Assembly (NCBI GenBank): GCA_964195155.1
Contig: CAXMOP010000045.1
Location: 1 to 64,000 of the forward strand
Direction: 5' to 3'
Length of the DNA stretch: 64,000 nucleotides
From: JACZST01 sp964195155
GTDB lineage: Bacteria > Actinomycetota > Acidimicrobiia > Spongiisociales > UBA5794
Below, one piece after another: positions 33,809 through 42,012 of the stretch (its first letter is position 1; each line of letters begins with the position of its first letter). Below the pieces are notes generated by a model, which was not told the origin of the DNA, made no database searches, and saw only the letters and a list, made by a program, of their open reading frames with translations. Both the position numbers and the translations under genes were made by a program.

Positions 33809-34716
33809 CCGTCGACCGGCTCGATGAAAACCTTCCTGGCAGCAGGGACCGCGGCCCGGATCCCGGCTTCGATCTCGGCGATCGCTGCCTCCATCTGGTC
33901 GGTGTCGAGCCCGTCGTCGAACACGATGTCCATGTTCACCAGGATCTCCTCGGGGGCGAGCTGCATGGTGAGCAGCCGGTCAATACGCTGCACTTGTTCG
34001 ACGCTCAGCGTCGCGGCCCGGAGCCGCGACCGTTCTTCCCGCGTGGCCGACTCTCCAATCAGCAGAGCCTTCATCTCCACGGCAATGAACCAGGCGACGC
34101 CGGCCAGCAGCAGCCCGATGAGGATGGACGCCAGCCCATCCCAAAAGGCGTCACCGGTGACGCGAGCAAGGATCAGCCCGATCGCGGCGATGGTCACACC
34201 GACGAGGGCCGCCGAGTCCTCGAACAGCACAACGACGAGCGACGGGTCTTTGGACTCGCGAATCGATCTCGGGATCGAGCGGCCCGCGCGCAACTCGTTG
34301 AATTGCTTGAGCGCTGGGCGGAAGGCGATCCCATATTCGAACAACGCAGCCAGGCCGAGCACCCCCATGGCAAGCCAGAAGCCCTCCTCCCCGTGGTCAC
34401 CGGCGTTGAGAATCTTGGTGACGCCGGTGATGATCGAGATCACCGAGCCGCCGACAAACAAGAAGACCGCAACCATGAAGCCCCAGAAGTAGAGCTCTTT
34501 ACCGCGCCCGTACGGGTGCTGGACGTCGGGTTCCTTTTCCGCCGCGCTGTGTCCGCGCAACAGGAACAGCTGGTTCCCGGTATCGGCTAGGGAATGGACG
34601 CCCTCGGCGAGCATTGCCGCGCTGCTCGACACCGCGGCCGCACCGAATTTGGTGAGCGCGATTAAGAAGTTGGCGACCAGGGCCAGGATGACGAGGCGTC
34701 TCGATTCGGCTGCCAT
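33805..34716 (-). CDS. Cation diffusion facilitator (CDF) metal transporter
   Basis: 303 aa from an internal ATG at 34714-34716; longer starts run into the divergent ABC gene. Five to six helices with the CDF signature: SSSAAMLAEGVHSLADTGNQLFLLRG, HPYGRGKELYFWGF, and FEDSAALVGVTIAAIG carrying the second metal-site aspartate. A cytoplasmic C-terminal domain follows (residues ~210-300). It exports Zn2+, Fe2+ or Mn2+ by proton exchange. Coupled to thrB by a 4-bp overlap without an obvious functional link. Confidence 0.9.
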   Translation of the reverse strand: MAAESRRLVILALVANFLIALTKFGAAAVSSSAAMLAEGVHSLADTGNQLFLLRGHSAAEKEPDVQHPYGRGKELYFWGFMVAVFLFVGGSVISIITGVTKILNAGDHGEEGFWLAMGVLGLAALFEYGIAFRPALKQFNELRAGRSIPRSIRESKDPSLVVVLFEDSAALVGVTIAAIGLILARVTGDAFWDGLASILIGLLLAGVAWFIAVEMKALLIGESATREERSRLRAATLSVEQVQRIDRLLTMQLAPEEILVNMDIVFDDGLDTDQMEAAIAEIEAGIRAAVPAARKVFIEPVDG

Positions 34717-34810
34717 GCAGAGGGAGGCTACCGGCGCCGCGTCCGGGACCCGGGCAGCTCCCGAGAACCGTAGGCTCATGGCCGAACTCAGGAACGGGAG
34801 GTAGCCGGCA

Positions 34811-35713
34811 ATGACGATGGCCATCGAGGCGGTCGGCCTGACGAAATACTACGGAGACACCCCCGGGATCATCGACCTCAACCTCGAGGTCGAGACGGGG
34901 GAGATCTTCGGGTTCCTGGGCCCGAACGGGGCCGGCAAGAGCACCACCATCCGGACCCTGCTCGACCTGCTCCACCCATCATCCGGGACCGCGACCATCC
35001 TCGGATTCGACAGTCACACGGATTCGGTTGAGATCAGACGGCGCACCGGCTATTTGCCTGGGGACCTTTCGATGTACGACCACATGACCGCACGCGAGAT
35101 GCTTCGCTACTTCTCGTCGCTGCGCGGCATCGAAACATCGGCTCGTGTCGAAGAGTTGGCCCGGCGCCTCGAACTCGACCTCGACCGGAAGATCGGGTCC
35201 TACTCGAGCGGAAACCGTCAGAAGGTCGGGGTCGTGCAAGCGTTCATGCATGACCCGGAGCTGCTGATCCTCGACGAACCAAGCACCGGGCTGGATCCGC
35301 TCATGCAGCAGGAGTTCTATGCCATGATCGACGAGGTCAAGAACGCGGGCCGCACTGTATTCCTCTCCTCACACATCCTTCCCGAGGTGGAGCGCACCGC
35401 GGACCGGATCGGGATCGTCCGCAACAGCGAGCTCGTCACGGTGCAGACCATCGCCGACCTGAAGGAAAAGGCGCGTCGACACTTCCAGATTGTCTTCGGT
35501 GAGCCCGTGGCGCCCGACGAGTTTTCCGGGCTGCCCGGCGTTCAGTCGGTGGTCTCGTCCCACGACGGCTACGGCGTCGACATCGTCATCGAGGGCCCGG
35601 TCGACGGGATCCTCGGCGCCGCCGCCAAACACCACATGGAGAACGTGATCTCACACGAGGGGGATCTCGAGGACGCCTTCCTCGCGTTCTATGAGGACGA
35701 CGATGCTGCCTAG
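34811..35713 (+). CDS. ABC transporter ATP-binding protein (bacitracin/lantibiotic-type)
   Basis: 300 aa. Walker A FLGPNGAGKSTTIRTLLDLL, a PGDLSMYDHMTAREML Q-loop region, signature YSSGNRQKVGVVQAF (the SSGN variant), Walker B LLILDEPSTGLDPL and switch His in FLSSHILPEVERTADR. A ~75-residue C-terminal extension follows. It pairs with the large permease at 35895, from which it is separated by a MITE-like repeat. The stop TAG lies within the repeat's end sequence. Confidence 0.93.
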   Translation: MTMAIEAVGLTKYYGDTPGIIDLNLEVETGEIFGFLGPNGAGKSTTIRTLLDLLHPSSGTATILGFDSHTDSVEIRRRTGYLPGDLSMYDHMTAREMLRYFSSLRGIETSARVEELARRLELDLDRKIGSYSSGNRQKVGVVQAFMHDPELLILDEPSTGLDPLMQQEFYAMIDEVKNAGRTVFLSSHILPEVERTADRIGIVRNSELVTVQTIADLKEKARRHFQIVFGEPVAPDEFSGLPGVQSVVSSHDGYGVDIVIEGPVDGILGAAAKHHMENVISHEGDLEDAFLAFYEDDDAA

Positions 35714-35826
35714 GAGGGTGCTGAGCAATCCTCCAGCGGGCCCGTCGCGGTCGCGAGAAACCGAGCCACCGCAACCCTCGAGCAAGCGGCGGCCCATGGC
35801 ACCGGTCATTGTTCAGCACCCTCCTG
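35712..35826. repeat. MITE-like repeat, copy 3 (subfamily B, best-preserved ends)
   Basis: 115 bp with terminal arms AGGAGGGTGCTGAGCAAT and ATTGTTCAGCACCCTCCT, complementary at 17 of 18 positions. It sits between an ABC ATPase gene and its permease, i.e. inside an operon, and its left end supplies most of the ATPase stop codon. The interior has internal pairing potential (GAGCCACCGC against GCGGCGGCCC). Confidence 0.9.
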
Positions 35827-35894
35827 AGGCGAAGCGGATTCGATCAGCTCGCGGTACACAGGTTCGCCACCTACGAGATGAAGGCTCGTAAGTG

Positions 35895-37562
35895 ATGTTT
35901 GGCTCCGTCTTCACCAAGACCATATGGGAGCGCCGGTGGGGGATGATCGGCTGGGTGCTCGGCGGGCTCGCCACCGTCATGTTCATGATTGCGGTCTACC
36001 CGATCGTTCGTGATTCCGCAGGGTTCGTCGAGGCGATCGAGAGCCTGCCAGAGGAGTTCCTCGCCTTCGCCGGGATCGACCCGGAGCTGTTCACGACCGG
36101 GGCCGGGTTCCTGCAAGCGCAGATGTATTCGCTGCTGGGCCCGCTCTTGGTTCTCATCCTTGCCATCGGGATCGGCGCCTCGGCGACCGCAGCCGAGGAG
36201 GCAACCGGGACGGCGGACCTGCTCCTGGCTACGCCGGTCACCAGGTCACGGGTCGTGATCGACAAGGCACTGGCGATGATGTTCCTCGTCGGGATGCTGG
36301 TCCTGGCGTTCGTTGTCGGCTTGCTCATTGGCCAGGTGGTGGTCGACCTGCAGCTGGAAGCACTTGGGATCATCGGTGTCAACGTCGGCTTGCTGCTGCT
36401 CGGACTCTTCTTTGGGGCCCTCGCCCTCATGATCGGGGCCTGGAGCGGAAAGCGAGCCCTGGCGACCGCGGTGGCCGGGGGCGTTGCGGGGCTGTCGTTT
36501 GTGATCGACAGCTTTGCCCCACTGGTGTCGAGCTTCGAGACCATCCAGCCGTACACACCCTTCTCCTGGTATTCGGCCGACATCCCGATCCTCGTGGGCC
36601 CAACCAGCGGTCATCTGCTGCTCCTCGCCGGGAATGTCCTGTTCACCGCGGGCGCCGTACTGCTTTTCCAGCGCCGCGACCTCGCGGTCTTCGCCGGGCT
36701 CCGGCTGCCCTTCCGCGTCGGGCGGGAACGGCAGGCGAGGAGCTCCACGAGCCCGCTGCTCACCACCATTGGTGGCAAGGGGATCTGGGACCGACGCCGG
36801 TCTTTCTGGTGGTGGCTCGCCGGGATCGGCGCTCTCGCGGCTGTCACCATCTCGCTGTTCCCGAGCCTGGACGAAAGCGGAGACGCATTTCAAGGCCTCC
36901 TCGAGGCCTATCCGCCCGAGCTTCTTGCCATGTTCGGAATCACCGACATCGGCTCGCTGCTGACCGGTGCCGGCCTGGTGTCGTCACGCGTCTACCAAGG
37001 CATCGGCCTGGTGGTGTTCCTCACGTTCGCCATCGGGATCGGCAAAGCAGCCCTCGCCGGCGAAGAGCAGGATGGAACCGCCGATCTCCTCCTCACCACG
37101 CCGTCGACCCGGGATCGGGTGGTCCTTGGCAAGGCGACGTCAATGATGCTGCTGCTGCTTGCCCTCGCGTTCGGCGTGTTCGTCTTCGTCTGGGTCGGTG
37201 ACCTCATCGTCGACCTCGGCCTCAGCCTCGATGGCCTGATCGCCGCCAACGTGGGGATGGCGTTCCTCGCATTCCTGTTTGGTGCGATCGCGCTGGCGAC
37301 CGGGGCGGCTACCGGCAAGCCCGGCGTGGCAATCGTCGTCGCTTCGGGGATCGGTGTGGTGACATTCCTCCTCAACGGGTTCGGGACCGTCGTCGATTGG
37401 CTGGAGCGTGTGCGCCCGCTCTCGCCGTTCTACTGGTATCAGGGCGACAGCAACCCCCTCAGCCAGAACCTCGGCTGGCAGCAGCCGCTGCTTCTCGCGA
37501 TTGGGCTCATATTCGTCGCCGCTGCCGTCTTCCTCTTCAGGCAGCGCGACATCGGGACGTGA
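35895..37562 (+). CDS. ABC-2 permease, internally duplicated (two fused halves)
   Basis: 555 aa from ATG at 35895 (GTG at 35892 also possible). About twelve helices in two homologous halves: GTADLLLATPVTRSRVVIDK in the first matches GTADLLLTTPSTRDRVVLGK in the second, each followed by a long helix pair and an LxPFSWY/LSPFYWY segment. This is a single-chain version of a dimeric ABC-2 channel served by the ATPase upstream. Its stop overlaps the GTG of the next gene. Cargo unknown. Confidence 0.9.
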   Translation: MFGSVFTKTIWERRWGMIGWVLGGLATVMFMIAVYPIVRDSAGFVEAIESLPEEFLAFAGIDPELFTTGAGFLQAQMYSLLGPLLVLILAIGIGASATAAEEATGTADLLLATPVTRSRVVIDKALAMMFLVGMLVLAFVVGLLIGQVVVDLQLEALGIIGVNVGLLLLGLFFGALALMIGAWSGKRALATAVAGGVAGLSFVIDSFAPLVSSFETIQPYTPFSWYSADIPILVGPTSGHLLLLAGNVLFTAGAVLLFQRRDLAVFAGLRLPFRVGRERQARSSTSPLLTTIGGKGIWDRRRSFWWWLAGIGALAAVTISLFPSLDESGDAFQGLLEAYPPELLAMFGITDIGSLLTGAGLVSSRVYQGIGLVVFLTFAIGIGKAALAGEEQDGTADLLLTTPSTRDRVVLGKATSMMLLLLALAFGVFVFVWVGDLIVDLGLSLDGLIAANVGMAFLAFLFGAIALATGAATGKPGVAIVVASGIGVVTFLLNGFGTVVDWLERVRPLSPFYWYQGDSNPLSQNLGWQQPLLLAIGLIFVAAAVFLFRQRDIGT

Positions 37563-38218
37563 CCTTCCCGATGGTCGAGGCCGGGGTGCTGCCATGGCTC
37601 TCGATCGAGCAGATGACGGAGGCCGATCGGCTTGCGGTCGAAGAGTTCGGCATCGAGCTGCTCCAGATGATGGAGCATGCCGGCTCCGCCCTGGCCTCAG
37701 TGGTGATGGCGATCGCACCTGAAGGACCCATCGCCGTGCTCGCCGGTGGGGGCAACAACGGCGGGGGTGGTCTGTGCGCAGCCCGCCACCTCGTGAACCG
37801 GGGCCGGTCTGTTTCGATCGTCCTCGCCACAGATCGTCCAGGGACGGCTGCCGGACACCATCTGCACACCCTCGCTGCGATGGGGATTCAGCCACTCGAT
37901 GAGCCCGATGACCTGCCGATCGTGGTCGATGCCTTGGTCGGTTACGGCCTCGAAGGACCGCTACGAGGGAAGGCGGCTGAGCTCGCGGCGTGGTCCAAGG
38001 GCCGAACGGCAATTTCGCTCGACTTTCCCTCGGGTCACGGGCACGCCGGCGCGATCGAACCCGTCGCCACGCTCACACTCGCGCTTCCCAAGGAGGACCT
38101 TGGCGATGTGCGCCCGCTCTACCTCGCCGACATTGGCCTCCCCCGGAGCCTGTGGGCGGCCATGGGCCTCGACGTCGGGCCGGTGTTCAAGGCCGGAGGA
38201 GTGGTTGAGGTCGTCTGA
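37559..38218 (+). CDS. YjeF N-terminal domain protein, NAD(P)HX epimerase-like
   Basis: 219 aa from GTG at 37559 (GTGA overlap with the permease stop); ATG at 37571 is an alternative. It has the YjeF_N pattern: WLSIEQMTEADRLAVEEFGI, LLQMMEHAGSALA, VLAGGGNNGGGGLCAARHLVNRG cut here as the AGGGNNGGGGLCAARHL glycine loop, VVDALVGYGLEGPLRG and SLDFPSGHG. The enzyme epimerises damaged hydrated NAD(P)H. The ADP/ATP-dependent dehydratase half is absent. A strong hairpin follows the stop. Confidence 0.82.
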   Translation: MTFPMVEAGVLPWLSIEQMTEADRLAVEEFGIELLQMMEHAGSALASVVMAIAPEGPIAVLAGGGNNGGGGLCAARHLVNRGRSVSIVLATDRPGTAAGHHLHTLAAMGIQPLDEPDDLPIVVDALVGYGLEGPLRGKAAELAAWSKGRTAISLDFPSGHGHAGAIEPVATLTLALPKEDLGDVRPLYLADIGLPRSLWAAMGLDVGPVFKAGGVVEVV

Positions 38219-38228
38219 GGCAAAGCGA

Positions 38229-38253
38229 GAGGCCCCCGCCGGGCGGGGGCCTC
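38229..38253. terminator. GC-rich hairpin, bidirectional terminator
   Basis: GAGGCCCCCGCC pairs with GGGCGGGGGCCTC directly after the YjeF-like gene and before the end of the convergent membrane protein gene. Twelve-base perfect arms. No T-run on either side, so it is probably a bidirectional, possibly Rho-assisted, terminator. Confidence 0.75.
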
Positions 38254-38274
38254 CTCGTCGTAGGTTTGATCTAG

Positions 38275-38940
38275 CTACTCGCCCATTCGGCCCTTGGCAC
38301 CGGGTGTGCCGTACTTGGCCCACCATTGCTTTGCAGCATCGATGCCTCCAACGCCGAAGGCAATCGCCAGGGCAATGCCGAAGGCGGCCACCACCAGACT
38401 GACGAGTTGGGCGGCGAACTCGATTTCAAGCAGATCGAGCGCGAACAAGACGCCAAACACGATGATCGCGACCTGGGCGACCCAGGCGAGCCACGCAACG
38501 CCGCGGTCCGCGGCGAACGGCCGAATCAGATCCGCAGTCCAGCTGGCGACGGCCGCGGCGATGATCACAACGATCGCACCGAGGATCAGCACCGGTATCC
38601 ACGCCAGTAGGCGCTCGAGCAGAGCTTCGATGCCGGAGAGGTTCAGGATCCGCACCGCCACCAAGACCAGACCCACCATCAGGTAGGCATATACCACGGT
38701 TCCGGTTATGGATGCGGCGGTCTGATCCGAGTCTGCGAGCGCGCGGTTGACGCCCGAACGCTCCCAAACCCCGTCGAGCCAGGAAACGCTAAGAACCCGC
38801 TCAATGATCCGACGGACCCATTTCAGGACCCAACGCCCAATGATCAATATCAAGAGCGCGATAGCGATCAGAATCGTCCACTCGACGAGTGTCTCGCCGA
38901 GCATGCGCAGCTCCTCCAACAGTCGATCCCAAAATGACAA
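38275..38940 (-). CDS. Conserved TM-helix protein (mechanosensitive-channel-like)
   Basis: 221 aa with about five hydrophobic segments. The paired pattern of long helix plus ADLIRPFAADRG and LLEIEFAAQLVSLVVAAFGIALAIAFGVGG is that of the conserved TM helix repeats (PF05552) found in small CmpX-like relatives of MscS channels. The cytoplasmic MscS vestibule domain is lacking. It probably senses membrane tension or acts as scaffold. Start ATG at 38938-38940. Confidence 0.8.
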   Translation of the reverse strand: MSFWDRLLEELRMLGETLVEWTILIAIALLILIIGRWVLKWVRRIIERVLSVSWLDGVWERSGVNRALADSDQTAASITGTVVYAYLMVGLVLVAVRILNLSGIEALLERLLAWIPVLILGAIVVIIAAAVASWTADLIRPFAADRGVAWLAWVAQVAIIVFGVLFALDLLEIEFAAQLVSLVVAAFGIALAIAFGVGGIDAAKQWWAKYGTPGAKGRMGE

Positions 38941-39020
38941 GATGTGCCTCCTTCTATCCCTGGCAGGGGACTATGGCATGCGGCACAGCCATGGGCCAAT
39001 CGGATTGTGGAGACAGCTCG

Positions 39021-39137
39021 CTAGGAGGGTGTTGAGCAATCCTCTAGCGTGCCGGCGCTGACTGGAGAATCCGAGTCACCGCAACACTCAAGCGAGCGGC
39101 GGCTCAGGGCACTCGTCATTGTTCAACACCGTCCTAG
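39021..39137. repeat. MITE-like repeat, copy 4 (subfamily A)
   Basis: 117 bp bounded by CTAG on both sides: CTAGGAGGGTGTTGAGCAAT and ATTGTTCAACACCGTCCTAG, complementary at 18 of 20 positions. The right-hand CTAG gives the TAG stop codon of the flavoprotein gene read on the minus strand. Subfamily A arms (GTGTTGA/TCAACAC) differ from subfamily B arms (GTGCTGA/TCAGCAC) by a paired change. Confidence 0.9.
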
Positions 39138-39682
39138 TCGTCGGCCGGCGAGTCCCAGTCGGTAACGTTCTTTCCCGCTTCGCGGGCGAGAATGTCGAGG
39201 GCTGCGGTGGCTCCGGCGCCGGCGGAGATGATCGCCTGACTTCGCTCGGGCCGTGCCGATCTGCCCACCGCATAGACGCGATCCATCGAGGACGCATATT
39301 CACGGTTCACCACGATGGCCCCTGAATCGTCGAGGGCGAGGCCGAGCGACCGTGCCAGCGCCGGGTTCTTGCCCTCGGAAAAGATGAGATAGTCGTAGGT
39401 GGCGCTGTCGGACTCGGTTGCCACGGTGAATCCGCCATCGGCAGAGACTGCCGTTACCTCGTCATCGACGATGCTGCCGCCGACGGCGGTGACCTGCCCG
39501 CGGGCGATCTCTTGGAAATCCGATCCGTCGATCTCGCGGATCCCGAGGTAGTTGTGGAGATATGCGAACTGCATCGCCGTCTTGTCGGTCCCGTACACGA
39601 TCGCTTCGTGCCCGTTCTTTGCCAGGAAGAGTGCCGCCGACAGACCTCCTGGCCCGTCCCCGATGATCGCAATCGATGTCAT
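39134..39682 (-). CDS. Compact FAD-dependent oxidoreductase (thioredoxin reductase-like, no CxxC)
   Basis: 182 aa. N-terminal FAD-binding glycine motif IAIIGDGPGGLSAALFLA and the C-terminal FAD motif DRVYAVGRSARPERSQAIIS with AGAGATAALDIL are those of thioredoxin reductase-like flavoproteins. The NADPH-binding domain and redox-active CxxC are missing and the chain is about 60 percent of normal length. Small proteins of this layout occur elsewhere as free-standing flavin reductase-like or electron-transfer proteins. Its stop TAG lies inside the right end of a MITE-like repeat. Confidence 0.8.
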   Translation of the reverse strand: MTSIAIIGDGPGGLSAALFLAKNGHEAIVYGTDKTAMQFAYLHNYLGIREIDGSDFQEIARGQVTAVGGSIVDDEVTAVSADGGFTVATESDSATYDYLIFSEGKNPALARSLGLALDDSGAIVVNREYASSMDRVYAVGRSARPERSQAIISAGAGATAALDILAREAGKNVTDWDSPADD

Positions 39683-39732
39683 CTCGCTCCCTCTATCGCT
39701 TAGGGTCGCTCAACGCACAGATCTGCTCAGAT

Positions 39733-40023
39733 ATGCCCATGCAAGCACCGATCGCGGCAACAAAGTTCACGGTCTACGGGCGGGTGCAGGGCGTCGGTTT
39801 CCGATGGTCAACCCGACGAGTTGCCGGCGAACTAGACCTCGCAGGCTGGGCAAGAAATCGCCCGGACGGTTCGGTTGAGACATGGGCGCAGGGTTCTGCT
39901 GAGGCAATCACGCAGATGGCATCATTCCTCGAACAGGGGCCCGCCGGCGCTCGAGTCGCGGCTGTTAAGGCTGAACAGGTTGAACCCGACCATCTGCTCG
40001 AAGGTTTCCAGATCCTCTTTTGA
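39733..40023 (+). CDS. acyP: Acylphosphatase
   Basis: 96 aa from ATG at 39733 (ATG at 39739 also possible). The signature VYGRVQGVGFRWSTRRVAGE carries the catalytic Arg, and LAGWARNRPDGSVE carries the catalytic Asn. Length is normal for the ~90-residue alpha/beta sandwich. It hydrolyses acyl phosphates such as 1,3-bisphosphoglycerate. Divergent from the flavoprotein, no operon partner. A short GACTCGC tandem follows the stop. Confidence 0.92.
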   Translation: MPMQAPIAATKFTVYGRVQGVGFRWSTRRVAGELDLAGWARNRPDGSVETWAQGSAEAITQMASFLEQGPAGARVAAVKAEQVEPDHLLEGFQILF

Positions 40024-40038
40024 CTCGCGACTCGCGAC

Positions 40039-40374
40039 TCAGAGGTGCTCGTTGATCTGCACGGGGGTTCCGTCGGGATCCTCCAGCACGATCGAGCGGC
40101 CGAAGGTCTCGTCGGCAATCCCTCTCGCCGGCTGGATGCCGTGGTCGGCGAGGCGCAGTACGACCGCCTCGAGGGGCTCGGCGGTCACCAGGGACAGCTC
40201 CACACGACCCCGCTGTGGCGAATTCTCGACGCTATGCACCCCGAGCGTTGCCCCACCGACATCGAACGCGGTCCACATGTCGGACTCAATGGTTGGCTTC
40301 GATCCGATCACATGGCCGTACCACTCGACGGCGGCTTCGGTGTTGCCGGTGTAGATGATTGGCTGCAGTTTCAC
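40039..40374 (-). CDS. VOC superfamily (glyoxalase-like) protein
   Basis: 111 aa from GTG at 40372-40374. One VOC module: IIYTGNTEAAVEWYGHVIG at the start, a central GGATLGVHSVE strand and a final VLEDPDGTPVQINEH with the metal-binding Glu/His region. It is the second gene of a two-gene operon: its GTG overlaps the stop of a ribbon-helix-helix regulator (GTGA). Substrate unknown; such proteins include dioxygenases, isomerases and antibiotic-binding proteins. Confidence 0.85.
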   Translation of the reverse strand: MKLQPIIYTGNTEAAVEWYGHVIGSKPTIESDMWTAFDVGGATLGVHSVENSPQRGRVELSLVTAEPLEAVVLRLADHGIQPARGIADETFGRSIVLEDPDGTPVQINEHL

Positions 40375-40520
40375 TTCCGCTCCTTCTCGCTCAGATAGGC
40401 CTCGAGGGCGTCGGCTACGAAATCGGACAGTCGCTGTTCCGCTTCGATGGCGGCGTGCTTGACTCGCTTGATGAGCGGCTCGACCAAGTAAACATTGAAT
40501 TGTTTCTTCTCTTCGGGCAT
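40371..40520 (-). CDS. Ribbon-helix-helix (CopG/Arc-like) regulator
   Basis: 49 aa, start ATG at 40518-40520, too short for many gene callers. QFNVYLVEPLIKRVKHAAIE is the strand plus first helix and RLSDFVADALEAYLSEK the second helix of the RHH fold. It overlaps the VOC gene by 4 bp and is preceded by a palindrome at 40523-40546, so autoregulation of the pair is likely. Antitoxin function is possible but no toxin is adjacent. Confidence 0.8.
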   Translation of the reverse strand: MPEEKKQFNVYLVEPLIKRVKHAAIEAEQRLSDFVADALEAYLSEKERK

Positions 40521-40522
40521 TT

Positions 40523-40555
40523 TGCTAGTGTGTTAGTGTTCTAGCATCTTGTCAA
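40523..40555 (-). promoter_or_regulatory. RHH operator palindrome with -35 element
   Basis: TGCTAG (40523-40528) and CTAGCA (40541-40546) are perfect inverted arms separated by TGTGTTAGTGTT, which itself holds TAGTG-like half sites. A TTGACA box on the minus strand (40550-40555) lies just upstream. The -10 region is poorly defined but must fall inside the palindrome. This fits repression by the RHH protein encoded 2 bp downstream. Confidence 0.55.
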
Positions 40556-40563
40556 GGGACACC

Positions 40564-40669
40564 ATGTCACTGGATTCCGCACCGGTGGTGTCGTTCATTG
40601 CGACCACGGACGCCGAGCTGGTTCCTGGACCCTGCTGACAACATCCTGTCGATCACTCAGCGCGGCTGA
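40564..40669 (+). pseudogene. Relic of a VOC-family gene with internal deletion
   Basis: The ATG at 40564 opens MSLDSAPVVSFIATTDAE, a typical VOC N-terminus. After 18 codons the reading shifts frame, and the next codons, in another frame, give WFLDPADNILSITQRG and a stop at 40667-40669, a typical VOC C-terminus. About 90 internal codons are missing. It is divergent from the RHH/VOC operon, so a former operator-controlled partner gene has decayed here. Confidence 0.7.
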
Positions 40670-40676
40670 TAAACAC

Positions 40677-41930
40677 TCAATCCGTGTGCACGTCCCTCGT
40701 CATGATGTCCGACAGCCCTTCGACAAAGTCTGACGTCGTGCCGAGCAGATCTGATCCCGGCCCAATCGCCCTGTTGCCGAACTTCTCCCGGAGCGCATCC
40801 ACCGCCTCGTCGAGGGCTTGAAGCTCGAGCTCCTTGGGGTTGCCCGGCGATGCTTCCTCGTCGTCCACATCCAGCTCGAGCTGGAGCGCGGCACCTCGCT
40901 CCAGATTTGAGACGGAGATGCCGAGCAGGTTGAGGCCGCGATCGGGGTGATCGTCCAGGACCTTGTCGACCAGCCCCGACCCGGTTCGGTAGAGCACGGC
41001 GCTCGACGCAGTTGCGGCGCGGAGCGTCTTCGACCTGGTCACCGAGGCCATGTCGGTGAACCGTGCCCGGACGGTCATGGTTCGGCCACGCCGCCCCTTG
41101 TTCCGGAGCCGCGCCCCGACCCGCGATGAGAGCCGAGCAATCACGGCCTTGAGCTCGTCGGGGTCGCGGTGGTCTCCACCGAATGCACTCTGAGAGCCGA
41201 CCGAGGAGGCGCGGCGGCTGGTCTCGACCATGCGGGCGTCGTTGTTCATCGACAGGGCCCGGAGCTGTGCGGCCTTCGCCCGGCCAACACGATCGGTGAG
41301 CATCCGCTCCGAGGTCGCCGAAATATCTCCGATCGTGGTGATCCCGAGGCTGGCCAACGCCTCCTGGGTAACCGGTCCAACCCCCCAGAGCCGTCCGACC
41401 GGCAGTGGATGGAGAAACGCGACCTCAGAGCCGGGCTCCACCACAATGAGCCCGTCGGGTTTCGCCACCTGGCTGGCGATCTTCGCCAGAAACTTCGTCG
41501 GTGCCGCACCCACCGAAACCGGAAGCTTGGTCTGCTCGCGTACCCGTCTGCGAATACTCTTCCCGATCTCTTCCGGCGTGCCGAACAGGTGCGTCGACCC
41601 CGAGACGTCGAGGAACGCCTCGTCGATCGACAACGGCTCGACGACCGGAGTGAACTCGCGGAATACCTCGAAGACGCGGTCCGAGTATTCGACGAACTCG
41701 CCGAATTCGCTGTCGAGGACGATGAGCGTTGGACACAACTTGCGCGCCTGCCCGAGCGGCATCGCACTGCGAACACCCATCGCCCGTGCCTCGTAGGTAC
41801 ACGAGAGCACCACGCCACCACCGACGGCTACCGGCTTCCCGATCAGGTGCGGCGCCTTGAGCAAGGCAACGGACGCGTAGAACGCGTCGAGATCAGCATG
41901 CAGGATCGTCGGCCCGTCGGCGCGCCTCAT
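40677..41930 (-). CDS. dinB: DNA polymerase IV (Y-family translesion polymerase)
   Basis: 417 aa. Catalytic carboxylates in ILHADLDAFYASVALL and in VEPLSIDEAFLDVSG, the steric-gate region AFYASV, the YEARAMGVRSAMP fingers motif, KFLAKIASQVAKPDG and the helix-hairpin-helix GRLWGVGPVTQEALASLGI are all present, followed by the little-finger domain. It copies past damaged bases with low fidelity. A canonical C-terminal beta-clamp motif is not obvious; the end is acidic. Monocistronic. Confidence 0.93.
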   Translation of the reverse strand: MRRADGPTILHADLDAFYASVALLKAPHLIGKPVAVGGGVVLSCTYEARAMGVRSAMPLGQARKLCPTLIVLDSEFGEFVEYSDRVFEVFREFTPVVEPLSIDEAFLDVSGSTHLFGTPEEIGKSIRRRVREQTKLPVSVGAAPTKFLAKIASQVAKPDGLIVVEPGSEVAFLHPLPVGRLWGVGPVTQEALASLGITTIGDISATSERMLTDRVGRAKAAQLRALSMNNDARMVETSRRASSVGSQSAFGGDHRDPDELKAVIARLSSRVGARLRNKGRRGRTMTVRARFTDMASVTRSKTLRAATASSAVLYRTGSGLVDKVLDDHPDRGLNLLGISVSNLERGAALQLELDVDDEEASPGNPKELELQALDEAVDALREKFGNRAIGPGSDLLGTTSDFVEGLSDIMTRDVHTD

Positions 41931-42012
41931 GCGGAGATCATGTCACGCCCGTGTGACAGAACTTCCCTCTTTCGTCGATCGAATCATGGTCAAGTGCGAG
42001 CACAGCGTCGGT

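Noticed and set aside
40371..40520. RHH gene as the antitoxin of a toxin-antitoxin pair
   Set aside because: The coupled gene is a VOC protein, not a known toxin; regulator of a small operon is the simpler reading.
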